Shown: piece by piece, positions 20,380-30,144 of the stretch
Position numbering within the stretch: the first letter of the stretch is position 1
Layout of the letters: every line of letters begins with the position of its first letter
Assembly: GCF_008180865.1 (NCBI RefSeq)
Contig: NZ_VTEX01000001.1
Span: 1,015,808-1,079,807, forward strand
DNA length: 64,000 nt
Source: Rossellomorea aquimaris
Lineage (GTDB): Bacteria > Bacillota > Bacilli > Bacillales > Bacillaceae_B
Reading direction: 5' to 3'
Program-made: the position numbers and the translations under genes
The notes under the pieces: model-generated
The model's database searches: none
Seen by the model: only the letters and a program-made list of their open reading frames with translations
What the model was told of the DNA's origin: nothing

Positions 20380-20628
20380 TGTATAAGTTTTGTACAACTA
20401 TGATTGATTTAGATACATATGAGGGAATTGGATGGCCTGAATAATTGAATCTGAATTTCGGGGCATGGTTCTCTTAGACATCCAATAAAACATGCTTTAA
20501 TGAGTTATTAAAAATTTACAAACAAAATGATTGTCATAGGAAAAAAGTTGGGGTAAAGTAGATATATTGAAGTTATACAAAAATTATACAAATAACACAA
20601 AAAATAACATTAATTACCGGAGGGCCCC
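20380..20628 (+). other. Upstream region of hemAT, no gene seen
   Basis: This AT-rich stretch has no convincing open frame or RNA structure. It must hold the hemAT promoter, but I could not pick a clear sigma-A or sigma-D site. CGGAGGGCC (20619-20627) is the hemAT ribosome site. Confidence 0.5.
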
Positions 20629-21915
20629 ATGGCTGTTTTATTTTCAAGAAAACCCAAGACTGAATCTGTAATCGTCCCTACATCCAACGTCATTGTCCTG
20701 CAAGACAAAAAACTGAATGAAAGATTGCACTATATGCAATTCCAGGAACACCATTTAAATGAACTAAAAGAAGTTCTCCCTGTCTATGAGCAGTTATCCG
20801 ATTCCTTACTTGATACGGTATTGGATCATCTCTACAAACACCCAAGTTTAGTAGAGATTGCTGTTAATCATTCCAGCCGAGAGCGATTAAAGAACGTTTT
20901 CCATGATTACTTTCGTTCTCTATTCTCTGGTGAATTAGATGAAGAATATTTCTCAATGAGGGAGAGGATGGGGAAGACCCATAACAGGAATGGAGTTACA
21001 ATTGATTGGTTTATATCCACCTACACAACCATTCAGCATTTATTGATTCCTAAGATTGTAGAACTTTATCAAAACGACCCATCTAAACTCGCTTCCGTAC
21101 TGGTCGCAATAGATCATGGTATCCATTTGGACGCAAGTATTGTATCTGAATACTATATACAAAGCAGAATGGATGAGCTCGAGAAACTTCATCAGGAAAA
21201 CCAGGACCTACAAGTAGAAATGTTCAGCATGAATACAGAACTCGGCTCTTCATTAAGCCAAACAGAAAAAAGTCTAAATGAGACCGCTACGAAGGCGGAA
21301 CGTATTCGTGCAGAATCTGAAAACACAGAAAAGAGCAGCAAAAATCTTCTTCAGCTTTCCAAAATGAACAAAGATCAAACAGATAATATGATCGAAAACT
21401 TTGGCATCATTACTGAGCAAATCAAAACCCTTTTAAACGAGATTCAAGGGGTGAAAACAATTGCGGAACAGATTACGCCGCTTTCAAATTCCATTCAGCA
21501 AATAGCTGAGCAGACAAATCTGCTTGCACTAAATGCCTCTATCGAAGCAGCACGAGCCGGTAATGAGGGCAGGGGGTTTGCAGTCGTTGCTTCTGAAGTG
21601 CGAAAGCTTGCCGAAGACTCAAAGGAGCTGAGCCACTCCATTCATCAGCTCGTAAATGAAAGCAACAAGCAAATCGGAGTTGTCTCAGACCGGGTTCGAA
21701 ATATGACCGACTTAACGGAGAACTCCCGTAATGAGATAGGGAATGTACAAAATGGCATAATGACCGTTCAAATGGAAATGGAAAACTATATGGGTATGTT
21801 CAAACGAAATCAATCTGAATTAAATCACATTGTTGAAGCCATCAGACAAATCAATCATACAACAGATGAATTGGTTCAGTTTGCTTCTACAATCATTCAG
21901 AAAATGAATAAATAG
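20629..21915 (+). CDS. hemAT: Globin-coupled chemotaxis/aerotaxis sensor HemAT
   Basis: The 428-residue soluble receptor has an N-terminal heme-globin sensor (about residues 25-185) and a C-terminal methyl-accepting signalling domain (about 200-425). His118 in [15 protein letters not shown] aligns with the proximal heme His of B. subtilis HemAT. The signalling hairpin tip reads [30 protein letters not shown]. No membrane segment is present. It senses oxygen and signals to CheA. It is a single gene with its own terminator. Confidence 0.93.
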   Translation: MAVLFSRKPKTESVIVPTSNVIVLQDKKLNERLHYMQFQEHHLNELKEVLPVYEQLSDSLLDTVLDHLYKHPSLVEIAVNHSSRERLKNVFHDYFRSLFSGELDEEYFSMRERMGKTHNRNGVTIDWFISTYTTIQHLLIPKIVELYQNDPSKLASVLVAIDHGIHLDASIVSEYYIQSRMDELEKLHQENQDLQVEMFSMNTELGSSLSQTEKSLNETATKAERIRAESENTEKSSKNLLQLSKMNKDQTDNMIENFGIITEQIKTLLNEIQGVKTIAEQITPLSNSIQQIAEQTNLLALNASIEAARAGNEGRGFAVVASEVRKLAEDSKELSHSIHQLVNESNKQIGVVSDRVRNMTDLTENSRNEIGNVQNGIMTVQMEMENYMGMFKRNQSELNHIVEAIRQINHTTDELVQFASTIIQKMNK

Positions 21916-21919
21916 AAAA

Positions 21920-21957
21920 AAGGGAAACTGATTTCTAATACCGGTTTCCCTTTTTTC
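21920..21957 (+). terminator. hemAT terminator
   Basis: AAGGGAAAC and GTTTCCCTT arms with A and T runs on the two sides; it may also serve the convergent small gene. Confidence 0.85.
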
Positions 21958-21959
21958 TA

Positions 21960-22115
21960 TTAAACGATTTTCGTTTTACCACACTCTTGACACTTTCGAT
22001 AAAACTTCCCATCTAATACACGAGATTTGAAAATATTGTTCCCACATTCGCAGCGACCACTGTGTTCGTCGGGATCATCTTTATAAAGTACGATATTTTC
22101 ATCCTGATTTTCCAA
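21960..22115 (-). CDS. Small zinc-ribbon protein
   Basis: A 51-residue protein missed by size filters. It starts at TTG 22115 with GGAGG 8-12 bases upstream. It contains RCECGNNIF and KCQECGKTKIV, that is C-x-C plus C-x2-C knuckles suited to one zinc ion, after an acidic N-terminus (DENIVLYKDDPDE). It is convergent with hemAT and shares its terminator region. I do not recognise the family; it could bind nucleic acid or protein. Confidence 0.7.
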   Translation of the reverse strand: MENQDENIVLYKDDPDEHSGRCECGNNIFKSRVLDGKFYRKCQECGKTKIV

Positions 22116-22449
22116 CCTTGTCAGCCTCCAGTTCAACCGATACTTCTTATAGTATAGTCGGAATCATCTTGCTTGTTAAGGTTAAACTTCCTCCTTTTCA
22201 AGACTATATCTTCTTCAATTAAATATTATTTAGAGCATTTACGAATTATTCACCTACCAAAAAACAAATAGCTTTCTAAAATCATCGTCAAATAGAATAG
22301 AATCCTTTAACTATTTTATCCATTAATACCCTTTATACCTATTATTTTCTATTATTATTAACATAGTATTCCTCTACATGATAGTTTATACAGGAAATCG
22401 CTTTCTATTACAGTAGTGAAATATTCTTGACGCAGGATATTAAAGTTCC
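22116..22449 (+). other. Intergenic region, no gene seen
   Basis: AT-rich DNA between the zinc-ribbon gene and the first 3D-domain gene. I see no open frame with a ribosome site, tRNA or stable hairpin; it holds the divergent promoters. Confidence 0.5.
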
Positions 22450-22480
22450 TGTTATTGAATTGAGATTTTACTATGTTAGT
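22450..22480 (+). promoter_or_regulatory. WalR-like box and promoter of the first 3D-domain gene
   Basis: TGTTAT-N5-TGAGAT (22450-22466) resembles the WalR direct repeat TGTWAH-N5-TGTWAH with a weaker second half, followed after four bases by CTATGTTA. The second 3D gene has the same layout. CTGTTA (-35) and TATGTT (-10) are 17 bases apart. B. subtilis yocH is a classical WalR target. Confidence 0.55.
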
Positions 22481-22537
22481 ATTTTCCCTGTTAGCAAAAA
22501 TAAATATACCGCTAGCTACATAAGGAGGAATTTTTCT

Positions 22538-23368
22538 ATGAAACTAAAAAAATCGATTATTTCTGTGGCTGCATTTACTACACTTGCAGTGTCTGGTGGA
22601 GCTAGCGCTTCAGCACAAGACATCGAAGTTAATAAAGGTGACACTTTATGGGGAATTGCGCAGGAATACGGTACATCAGTTGATCAACTCATGAAATGGA
22701 ACAATTTAAATTCACACTTAATCTATCCTGACCAAGAACTCAAGGTATCATCCAAAGAATACTATACAGTTAAAAAAGGTGACACACTCTGGGGAATTTC
22801 TTCACAATATGGAATTTCCGTTGACAGTTTAATTGGCTGGAACGCACTTGAGAGTGACCTGATTGTCCCAGGACAAGAGTTAGTCATCAATTTAGAAGAT
22901 AAAAAAGCACCTTCAGCTACTGCAAATACTTCTGAGCAAGCAGCAGCTCCTGCTCAAGAAGAAGAAACAGCAGAAGTAGCTCCAGAAGCTGAAGCGCCTG
23001 CAGCAGAACCAGCTGAGGCACAACCTGCTGAAGAAGAACCGGCAGCAGAACCAGCTCCACAAGAGGAAGCTGTAAAGGAAATCACTGTAGAAGCAACTGC
23101 TTACACGGCAAGTTGTGAAGGGTGCTCAGGTACGACAGCAACTGGCGTAAACCTTTTAGAAAACCCAGATGCAAAAGTAATTGCCGTAGACCCGGATGTC
23201 ATTCCTCTGGGATCAAAAGTATATGTTGAAGGATACGGCTATGCAACTGCTGAAGATACAGGTGGAGCGATTAAAGGAAATCGAATCGATGTGTTCATCC
23301 CATCAAAAGATCAAGCAGTTGATTGGGGCAGAAAATCAGTTAACGTAAAAATCCTTGAAAGTAAATAA
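22538..23368 (+). CDS. yocH: Secreted cell-wall protein with two LysM and a 3D domain (YocH-like)
   Basis: The 276-residue exported protein has a signal peptide (cleavage after ASASA, about residue 26), then two LysM repeats (about 29-70 and 75-116, each with KGDTLWGI). A low-complexity Ala/Glu/Pro linker (about 125-180) follows, then a C-terminal 3D domain with AVDPDVIPLGSKVYVEGYGYA and AEDTGGAIKGNRIDVF. The three conserved Asp residues of the MltA-like barrel are present. It binds peptidoglycan and probably cleaves it. TAAGGAGGAA precedes ATG 22538; the frame is open to 22427 but without a site. It is paralogous to the next gene. Confidence 0.9.
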   Translation: MKLKKSIISVAAFTTLAVSGGASASAQDIEVNKGDTLWGIAQEYGTSVDQLMKWNNLNSHLIYPDQELKVSSKEYYTVKKGDTLWGISSQYGISVDSLIGWNALESDLIVPGQELVINLEDKKAPSATANTSEQAAAPAQEEETAEVAPEAEAPAAEPAEAQPAEEEPAAEPAPQEEAVKEITVEATAYTASCEGCSGTTATGVNLLENPDAKVIAVDPDVIPLGSKVYVEGYGYATAEDTGGAIKGNRIDVFIPSKDQAVDWGRKSVNVKILESK

Positions 23369-23377
23369 TAGTTCGGA

Positions 23378-23409
23378 ACCACTGAGAATTCATTCTCAGT
23401 GGTTTTTTG
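23378..23409 (+). terminator. yocH-like gene terminator
   Basis: ACCACTGAGAAT and ATTCTCAGTGGT form a 12-bp stem, followed by TTTTTT. Confidence 0.88.
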
Positions 23410-23630
23410 TTTTTCAATACATTTATAATTGCTTATCTCTTTAACACATGATGCAAAAGGAATAACTTTCTTAATAGTCTCTTCATTACCAATTTCCTTC
23501 TCATTCATCTCCGCTTTTCAACTAACATTTTCCTTCAAATGAAAGAGTTTGAAACAATTCCAGCTGAATCGACAGAAAACAAAAAATATTACATGCTTGT
23601 CATCTAATTGTTATCCGTTTATAAACACTT

Positions 23631-23661
23631 TGTTATATGTCTGAGGTAAGTCTATGTTACT
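23631..23661 (+). promoter_or_regulatory. WalR-like box and promoter of the second 3D-domain gene
   Basis: TGTTAT-N5-TGAGGT (23631-23647), then four bases and CTATGTTAC: the same elements and spacing as upstream of the yocH-like gene. TTGTTA (-35) and TATGTT (-10) are 17 bases apart. Confidence 0.55.
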
Positions 23662-23712
23662 ATTTCAACTGTTGGTTTCATAGACCAAACACAAAAGGAG
23701 GAATTTCACAAG

Positions 23713-24282
23713 ATGAAAAAAGTATTATTTTCCATATTTTCCTTCACAGTTTTTCTAACAATCGGACTTACTTCTGCCTCTGCAGATTCAGACGATACTG
23801 CAATGAATGATTATCATAATATAGAACAAGGCGATATTCTTTGGGAGATTGCAAATCGATATCATGTTTCGATAGATGAGGTTGGTACTCGCCAACAACT
23901 TTTAGAAGAAGGTTATACTGTGAATAACGTACAAGAAGAAGGACAAGCTGTTAAATCCGCTGATACGGAAACTTCAGGGGACAACGTTGTAAAAGAGGTT
24001 AACGTAACGGCTACGGCGTATACAGCATATTGTGAGGGGTGTATAGGCATTACAAAGACGGGGGTGGACTTAATCGAGAACCCTGATGCCAGAGTCATTG
24101 CCGTCGATCCAAGTGTCATCCCACTGGGGTCTAAGGTATATGTAGAAGGATACGGTTATGCCCGTGCGGAAGATACAGGTGGGGCAATCAAAGGAAAACG
24201 TATCGACATTTATATGGAAAAAGAAAAAGATGCCCTTAAATATGGTGTACAGGATGTCAAAGTGAAAATTATTGAAGAGTAA
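23713..24282 (+). CDS. Secreted 3D-domain cell-wall protein with degenerate LysM
   Basis: The 189-residue paralogue of the preceding gene has a signal peptide ending in SASA (about residue 24), one LysM-like segment (IEQGDILWEIANRYHVSIDEV) whose second half is degenerate, a short linker, and a 3D domain. The domain has AVDPSVIPLGSKVYVEGYGYARAEDTGG split across about residues 124-151. It probably arose by tandem duplication and lost one LysM and the Pro-rich linker. CAAAAGGAGG precedes the ATG. Co-regulation with the neighbour is suggested by the matching promoter box. Confidence 0.87.
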   Translation: MKKVLFSIFSFTVFLTIGLTSASADSDDTAMNDYHNIEQGDILWEIANRYHVSIDEVGTRQQLLEEGYTVNNVQEEGQAVKSADTETSGDNVVKEVNVTATAYTAYCEGCIGITKTGVDLIENPDARVIAVDPSVIPLGSKVYVEGYGYARAEDTGGAIKGKRIDIYMEKEKDALKYGVQDVKVKIIEE

Positions 24283-24290
24283 CGAATAAG

Positions 24291-24320
24291 AAAGGACGCC
24301 GACTTAGGCGTCCTTTTTGT
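24291..24320 (+). terminator. Terminator of the second 3D gene
   Basis: AAAGGACGCC and GGCGTCCTTT form a perfect stem, followed by TTT. Confidence 0.85.
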
Positions 24321-24329
24321 ATCAATAAA

Positions 24330-24461
24330 CTATTTCCCTTGAACTTCAGAACCTTTTCTAGCAGAAGGAGCTACGGACTTTATCTCAACTTCCTCACCCA
24401 TTTGTTGTTGAGCTAATTTTTCAGCTGTTTCATGTTGCGATTTGTTTTGTTTGTTTTTCAT
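24330..24461 (-). CDS. Small hydrophilic protein, unrecognised
   Basis: A 43-residue reading frame with a strong GGGGGAGG ribosome site just upstream of ATG 24461. The product is rich in Lys, Gln and Glu (starts MKNKQNKSQHETAEKLAQQQ) with no Cys and no hydrophobic segment. Composition resembles minor small acid-soluble spore proteins, but I cannot match it to a named one. It is convergent with the 3D gene and next to its terminator. Confidence 0.6.
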   Translation of the reverse strand: MKNKQNKSQHETAEKLAQQQMGEEVEIKSVAPSARKGSEVQGK

Positions 24462-25038
24462 GACTGGACCTCCCCCGTACATTCTTTTTATTAACATTCA
24501 CCGATACATGAAAATTACTACAAGAACTTTATCCAGAATTCCCAATTAAAACTTCAAATGATTTAGAGGAAACCATTAATTATATCCTTCATAACGCCTA
24601 TTCTCCCAACATAAATGTTAAGCCTTATTTGTCAAACCATGTTCGACTTAACGGATAAATAAAAGGAAGTTATTTCCAGTTTTCCATACAGAAAAATTCC
24701 TGAATGCACTTTCAAGTCAAAAAAAGAATTGGAATGAAAACGTTTAAATGACAAACACTATAAAAAAATATAATGGTTATCACTTGCAAAGTTAAACTTT
24801 TTTCTGATAGGGTAACAAATGTTGGTTTTATGAGAGTGTCGTGAGGGAATAGGTAATAAGTAATCATTCCTCCACTATCCTCAGAATGCACATATTCCCA
24901 TCTGCATTAACTGAGACTCTTTCACGATGAAGATTATTGCCGCTGGTGTACATACTAAGACAAACACCCTTAATCCGGCTGTCGTTACCTTCATACAGAA
25001 AAGAGCAAAAAAACATTGAAAATGGAAAGGAGAATTTT
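24462..25038 (+). other. Long region upstream of the betaine carrier
   Basis: No gene is convincing. It contains a sigma-B-like promoter: GTTAAA (24791-24796), 13 bases, GGGTAA (24810-24815), against the consensus GTTTWW-N12-14-GGGWAW. B. subtilis opuD is partly sigma-B dependent, so this fits an osmostress carrier. The roughly 220-base leader that would follow shows no strong hairpin. Confidence 0.5.
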
Positions 25039-26568
25039 ATGAAGAGGATATCAAATGTTTTCTGGATTACCGTTGCATTGGTTGCAGCTTCTGTTGCCTA
25101 TGGTGTCATCGCGCCAAAGTCATTCGAAAATGTAACAGCTGATATGCAAAGCTTTATTACCTCAACATTCGGTTGGTATTATCTTATTTTAGTAACAGTG
25201 ATTGTTATTTTCTGCGTATTCTTGATCTTTAGTCCAATCGGAACGATTAGATTAGGAAAACCAGACGAAAAACCTGAATACACGAAAGGAACATGGTTCG
25301 CCATGTTATTTAGTGCAGGGATGGGAATCGGTTTAGTATTCTGGGGGGCAGCGGAGCCGCTGTCACACTATTTGACGCCTCCACTTGCTGAAGGTGGAAC
25401 GAATCAGGCGATCAAGGAATCAATGCGTTATACGTTCTTCCACTGGGGAATACATGCTTGGGCGATCTATGCGATTGTCGCTTTAGCACTCGCTTATTAT
25501 AAATTCCGTAAAGATGAGCCTGGTTTAATCTCAGCTACGTTGAGACCGATCTTTGGAGATAAAGTGAACGGTCCACTGGGAACGGTCATCGATGTACTGG
25601 CTGTATTCGCCACTGTTGTCGGTGTTGCCACAACGCTTGGGTTCGGTGCAGCACAAATTAACGGAGGACTTTCATATCTACTGGGAGTTCCAAACAATTT
25701 CACCGTTCAGTTCATTATCATTGCGGTTGTAACCGTCCTATTTATGATATCGGCATGGTCAGGATTAAGTAAGGGAATTAAATATCTATCTAATACGAAT
25801 ATGGTATTGGCAATTGCACTGTTCGTGTTAATGTTCTTTATCGGACCTACATTGCTCATCCTTAATATGTTCACTGATACAATCGGTGCTTATATCCAAA
25901 ACATCGCTGCGATGAGTTTCCGGATTGCCCCATTAAATGAAGAGCATCGCGGCTGGATCAATGGCTGGACGATTTTCTATTGGGCATGGTGGATTTCCTG
26001 GTCTCCATTTGTCGGAATCTTCATCGCACGTGTATCACGAGGCAGAACCATTCGTGAATTCTTAATCGGTGTGCTCCTGCTGCCTGCTTTAGTCAGTTTC
26101 ATTTGGTTCGCTACTTTTGGTACATCTGCCATTGAAATTCAACAAGCAGGAACAGATATATCAGGACTAAATACAGAAGAGGTATTATTTGCTGTATTTA
26201 ATGGATTTGAATGGTCAACGATTCTTTCGGTCATTGCCATCACATTGATCGGAACCTTCTTCATTACATCTGCTGACTCAGCTACTTTTGTTCTGGGGAT
26301 GCAAACAACTTATGGATCATTAACTCCGCCAAACTATGTGAAGTTAACTTGGGGACTTGCTCAGTCTACTGTTGCATTAATCCTGCTCTATAGTGGAGGA
26401 CTACAGGCATTACAAAATGCATTAATTGTCGCAGCGTTGCCATTCTCAGTCATTATGGCGCTGATGATGCTGTCTCTGTATAAATCACTGAATCAAGAGA
26501 AGAAAGAGCTTGGATTATACATCAAACCTAAGCCAAGAAAAACAAAAGAACCTAAAGAGCACATGTAA
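25039..26568 (+). CDS. opuD: Glycine betaine transporter, BCCT family (OpuD-like)
   Basis: The 509-residue BCCT carrier has twelve predicted membrane helices. Signatures are [19 protein letters not shown] (about residues 95-113), the glycine-rich substrate/sodium segment, and [18 protein letters not shown] (about 313-330) with the Trp box that binds trimethylammonium. It imports glycine betaine with sodium as an osmoprotectant. ATG 25039 has AAAGGAG upstream; the frame opens earlier at 24937 but without a site. It is a single-gene unit. Confidence 0.9.
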   Translation: MKRISNVFWITVALVAASVAYGVIAPKSFENVTADMQSFITSTFGWYYLILVTVIVIFCVFLIFSPIGTIRLGKPDEKPEYTKGTWFAMLFSAGMGIGLVFWGAAEPLSHYLTPPLAEGGTNQAIKESMRYTFFHWGIHAWAIYAIVALALAYYKFRKDEPGLISATLRPIFGDKVNGPLGTVIDVLAVFATVVGVATTLGFGAAQINGGLSYLLGVPNNFTVQFIIIAVVTVLFMISAWSGLSKGIKYLSNTNMVLAIALFVLMFFIGPTLLILNMFTDTIGAYIQNIAAMSFRIAPLNEEHRGWINGWTIFYWAWWISWSPFVGIFIARVSRGRTIREFLIGVLLLPALVSFIWFATFGTSAIEIQQAGTDISGLNTEEVLFAVFNGFEWSTILSVIAITLIGTFFITSADSATFVLGMQTTYGSLTPPNYVKLTWGLAQSTVALILLYSGGLQALQNALIVAALPFSVIMALMMLSLYKSLNQEKKELGLYIKPKPRKTKEPKEHM

Positions 26569-26578
26569 ATTCGTTTAG

Positions 26579-26607
26579 CGCCTGGAATTTTTCCAGGCGT
26601 CTTTTTT
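26579..26607 (+). terminator. opuD terminator
   Basis: CGCCTGGAA and TTCCAGGCG arms, followed by TCTTTTTT. Confidence 0.88.
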
Positions 26608-26795
26608 CATATCAAGCACTTCCCATCTAGACATTTTACTCATTTTCCGCCCCACCTTTATATGCAAAACCCACTGTTCATAGGCAATCTGTTCCTGGTG
26701 CATTTCATAGTTAAAAAGAGAATGATGATTTTAATTAACCTACAATTTGTCCTCTACATACATTAATATCGTAGTAAGATAACTGGAGGTGACTG

Positions 26796-26924
26796 ATGAT
26801 GTATGGATATGGATACCCTGGATATGGATATGGCTGCGGTGGTGGTGGCTACGCTGGTGGCTTTGCGTTAATCGTAGTTTTATTCATCCTATTAATTATC
26901 GTTGGAGCAGCGTTTGTTTGTTAA
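26796..26924 (+). CDS. YjcZ family small sporulation protein
   Basis: A 42-residue protein with a Tyr/Gly-rich head ([19 protein letters not shown]) and a hydrophobic helix [18 protein letters not shown], the hallmark of the YjcZ/SscA family of small spore-associated membrane peptides. CTGGAGGTGA lies before two adjacent ATG codons (26796 and 26799). It is too short for usual ORF filters. A hairpin terminator follows. Family assignment is confident; its role in spore assembly is known only in outline. Confidence 0.87.
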   Translation: MMYGYGYPGYGYGCGGGGYAGGFALIVVLFILLIIVGAAFVC

Positions 26925-26942
26925 TAATAAATGAATGATGGC

Positions 26943-27022
26943 TAGGTGACCTCAACTGAGTCAATGATTTCTCTACCAACATCCGGTGAAGAGAGAAGTG
27001 ACTACTGGGGGGTCATCTTTTT
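26943..27022 (+). terminator. Complex terminator after the YjcZ gene
   Basis: Outer arms AGGTGACC and GGTCATCT (one G-U) enclose an inner TCTCT/AGAGA hairpin and lead into a T run at 27017. Confidence 0.7.
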
Positions 27023-27103
27023 TTATACATATTGATTGTCACAGAGTTGTTCTCGTATTAGAATACAAGAGGAATCAATACTCTTGTAAAGGATCGAGCC
27101 CCG

Positions 27104-27745
27104 ATGACTAAAAAATTCGCACAAAAAAAGCGTCCCAGTAAGAAAAAACGATCCTCACCATTTAAGATCGTCCTTATACCCATCATCGTCATAGCTGTTT
27201 ATTATGCCGTAAATAATGAAGAAACCACTTATAACCTGTCCTCATTGGGTAAAGAAGAGGTACCGTCCGAATATATTCCCATTTATAAAGCAGCTGAAGA
27301 GGAATACGGGGTACCATGGTATTTACTGGCTGCCCATCACCGGGTCGAAACAAAATTTTCCACCATGAAAACTCTTGTGTCTCCTGTGGGAGCAGAAGGA
27401 CACATGCAATTCATGCCATGTACATTTGTCGGTTGGTCACACCCGAGTTGCTCAGGCTTAGGAAAAGGGAATATTCCACAAAGCCAAAAAACAGACCCTG
27501 AAGTCATTGAAAAGTATGGTGGTTATGGGGTCGATGCAAATGGAGATGGAATAGCCGATCCATTTCAAATTGAGGATGCAGTATTTAGTGCTGCAAACTA
27601 TCTGGAACGAAATGGAGCGGCTGACGGAAAAATCGAACAAGCAGTATTTGCCTACAATCATAGCGACAAATATGTAGAAGATGTTTTGTACTATGCAGAT
27701 CGATTTGTAGAAGATGAAGAAGAAGAGTCAGGCGAGGCTATGTAA
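27104..27745 (+). CDS. Membrane-anchored lytic transglycosylase
   Basis: The 213-residue protein has a very basic N-terminus, one membrane segment (about residues 22-38) and an extracellular lysozyme-like domain. Landmarks are WYLLAAHHRVETKFS with the candidate catalytic Glu, SPVGAEGHMQFMPCTFVGW, and GVDANGDGIADPFQIEDAVFSAANYL. The last is shared by lytic transglycosylases that scan for a Ca-like Asp loop. It should cleave peptidoglycan glycan strands to 1,6-anhydro ends. It is monocistronic. Confidence 0.85.
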   Translation: MTKKFAQKKRPSKKKRSSPFKIVLIPIIVIAVYYAVNNEETTYNLSSLGKEEVPSEYIPIYKAAEEEYGVPWYLLAAHHRVETKFSTMKTLVSPVGAEGHMQFMPCTFVGWSHPSCSGLGKGNIPQSQKTDPEVIEKYGGYGVDANGDGIADPFQIEDAVFSAANYLERNGAADGKIEQAVFAYNHSDKYVEDVLYYADRFVEDEEEESGEAM

Positions 27746-27760
27746 TTTTTAAATATATGG

Positions 27761-27797
27761 AGAAGAGCCGGAATGTAATATCGGTTCTTTTTTATTT
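27761..27797 (+). terminator. Terminator of the transglycosylase gene
   Basis: AGAAGAGCCG and CGGTTCTTT arms (G-U allowed), followed by T-rich sequence. Confidence 0.75.
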
Positions 27798-27918
27798 TTT
27801 TAAACAGATTTGAAAAAAGGAGGGGCATATTCCCAATAACCCAATAATTATATACACTCCCATAATAAATTGATATGATAAGGTTCGTGAATTTTTACGT
27901 TTGGCAAAGGTGATTCAG

Positions 27919-30144
27919 ATGAAAACGACAGAAATGATAGAAGAGTGGCAAATCGCTCTGGATATGGAAATACTACAACTAAAAAAACAGGAAACATCTG
28001 GAGTTATGATAGAGGAGGGCAGATGTATCCGCAAAGAAGAAAATGCCTATATTTATTGGTTCACCCTTAGTTATCCTGCGTCTTTACCAGAAGGAGGGGG
28101 CGTAGTTTTTAAGAGAAAGCAATCAAGAATCACAGGGGTTGTGATTAGTTCAGAGGATCGGGAGTGCATGATTGAGCTCGATCAATTCATTGGTGACACC
28201 ATTTCTTATGGTCAAATATTGCATGCCCCATGGGAGATATTAGAGAAGTTAATAGAAAGATTAGACGAAGCAAAAGAGCGCCACGAAAAAACAGAGCGTA
28301 TTCATCATGTGATGAATCCAATACAAGAAATACGGCATCCGAAGACTACGTTTAAAAACCCTTTACACGAAGCATATGTTCGCAGTAAGTATAATCCTGT
28401 TACCTATCTGTGGGGACCACCTGGAACAGGAAAAACCTATACACTTGCCAGAGTAGCTGCTTATCATTATTCTGAAGGAAAAAAAGTGCTGCTTCTTTCC
28501 CATAGTAATGCTGCAGTTGATGTCTTAATAGAAGAAATGCATCACTTTCTCAGCAGTCATGACCGGTGGAAGACAGGCGAAGTCATCCGTTATGGTACCA
28601 ACCGGAAATCGTATAGTGAAGAAGTTACAGATTTAAGCGTGCTCCAATTATTAGAACAGCTTGACCCCAGCCTTGCAGAGGAGAAAGGAAAGGTCGAAAC
28701 CTACCGGAGGAGGTTAAAAAATAAACTTGCTAAAACGTACTCAAGTTATGATTCAGAGAGGTTGTCTCAACTAGAGGTTCATTACCAAAAAATCAAAGAA
28801 AAGTTTAAACGAAGAGAAGGTGAACTTGTCATAGACGCAAGGGTCATCGGTACGACTCTATCTAAAGCTGCGATTGATGGCATTCTTTATGAAGAAGAGT
28901 TTGACCTTGTTATCGTGGATGAGGCGAGTATGGCCTATATACCTCAGATAGCATTTGCTGCATCCCTTGGTAAAAAGGTCATTATTTGCGGGGATTTCAA
29001 ACAGCTCCCGCCTATTTCTACGTCCTTTCATCCGATGGTAACCAAGTGGCTGAAGGAAGACATCTTCCATTCGGCTCAGGTGGCACATGCCGTTGATAAG
29101 GGCAAGGACCACCCTCAGTTATTATTGCTTCCAGAACAGCGGCGAATGCATCCAAGCATTTCTGCATTTACCAATCACTATATCTACCATTCGAAGGTAG
29201 GTAATCACCATTCGGTAGAATTGATGAGAGCGGGGATTACAAATAAAATGCCTTTTCCTTCACATGGAGCGGTATTATTTTCACTCAATGAAGGTACCGA
29301 GTGGGCAGAGACTCAAAAAGGCTCACGTTGGAACGTCCTATCCAGTTTAGTGACGATCCATCTTACTCTGGAAGCGATCGAGGATGGGATGCAATCTATC
29401 GGGATCGTGACCCCCTACCGTGTCCAGGCCAAATGGTATAACCTGTTATTGGACGAATTGGTAAGGAACTCACATCCTCATTTGAATTTATACGCCGCTA
29501 CGGTTCATGGCTTTCAAGGTTCGGAAAATGACATGATCCTTTTTGATCTCGTTGATGGAGCTTCCCATGGGAAACCGGGGGCACTCCTTACTCGGAAAGG
29601 AAGCGATAGGTTACTGAATGTAGCGATTACGCGAGCGAGAGGGAAGTTCGTTCTTATTGGCAACGATCAATTTATTCAGGAGAAGACCCATTCTTCCCAA
29701 CCCATCCATCAGTTTATACGACATCTTCAAGAGGAAGGGCATAAGGGAACAAGTTCCTCACTCAGTCCTTCCTCGACTAAGAAAATGAAGTGGACTGATG
29801 TAAGTGATCGAAACAGACTGGTGAAAGATTTTAAGGCAGCTAAACAAAAAATCGTAGTGAACGTTGGACATGTGACAGATATCCCTCAAGAGATATTGAT
29901 CATATTACGCAAAGTATCCACTGAGAAAAACGTCATTATCCAATGTAAGGACAGCAGCGCTTCCCAATCTGGAATCAGCTTCAAAATTAAAAAAGCAACA
30001 ACTGATATTCCATTCATCGCCTTAGATGAAAAAGTCATCTGGTTCAATTCTTTTGCCAAAGAAAGGAACCGGTTTCCTTATCATGTGAGGATTTTATCGA
30101 AGAGAATCACTGGCCAATTCCTCAAACTGACTGAAGAGAAATAA
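27919..30144 (+). CDS. Superfamily 1 DNA/RNA helicase (DNA2/Upf1-like) with degenerate PLD-like tail
   Basis: The 741-residue protein has all SF1B motifs in order: GPPGTGKTYTLARVAAY (Walker A, about residue 166), LLLSHSNAAVDVL, VIVDEASMAYIPQ (motif II), CGDFKQLPPIS (III), PEQRRMHPSIS (IV), VHGFQGSENDMILFD (V) and LNVAITRARGKFVLIG (VI). After residue 600 a region (WTDVSDRNRLVKDFKAAKQK, then FIALDEKVIWFNSFA) looks like half of a phospholipase-D-type domain in which the HxK is not evident. ATG 27919 follows AAAGGTGA; an earlier TTG at 27901 is less likely. It stands alone. A housekeeping repair/RNA role or a defence role are both possible. Confidence 0.88.
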   Translation: MKTTEMIEEWQIALDMEILQLKKQETSGVMIEEGRCIRKEENAYIYWFTLSYPASLPEGGGVVFKRKQSRITGVVISSEDRECMIELDQFIGDTISYGQILHAPWEILEKLIERLDEAKERHEKTERIHHVMNPIQEIRHPKTTFKNPLHEAYVRSKYNPVTYLWGPPGTGKTYTLARVAAYHYSEGKKVLLLSHSNAAVDVLIEEMHHFLSSHDRWKTGEVIRYGTNRKSYSEEVTDLSVLQLLEQLDPSLAEEKGKVETYRRRLKNKLAKTYSSYDSERLSQLEVHYQKIKEKFKRREGELVIDARVIGTTLSKAAIDGILYEEEFDLVIVDEASMAYIPQIAFAASLGKKVIICGDFKQLPPISTSFHPMVTKWLKEDIFHSAQVAHAVDKGKDHPQLLLLPEQRRMHPSISAFTNHYIYHSKVGNHHSVELMRAGITNKMPFPSHGAVLFSLNEGTEWAETQKGSRWNVLSSLVTIHLTLEAIEDGMQSIGIVTPYRVQAKWYNLLLDELVRNSHPHLNLYAATVHGFQGSENDMILFDLVDGASHGKPGALLTRKGSDRLLNVAITRARGKFVLIGNDQFIQEKTHSSQPIHQFIRHLQEEGHKGTSSSLSPSSTKKMKWTDVSDRNRLVKDFKAAKQKIVVNVGHVTDIPQEILIILRKVSTEKNVIIQCKDSSASQSGISFKIKKATTDIPFIALDEKVIWFNSFAKERNRFPYHVRILSKRITGQFLKLTEEK

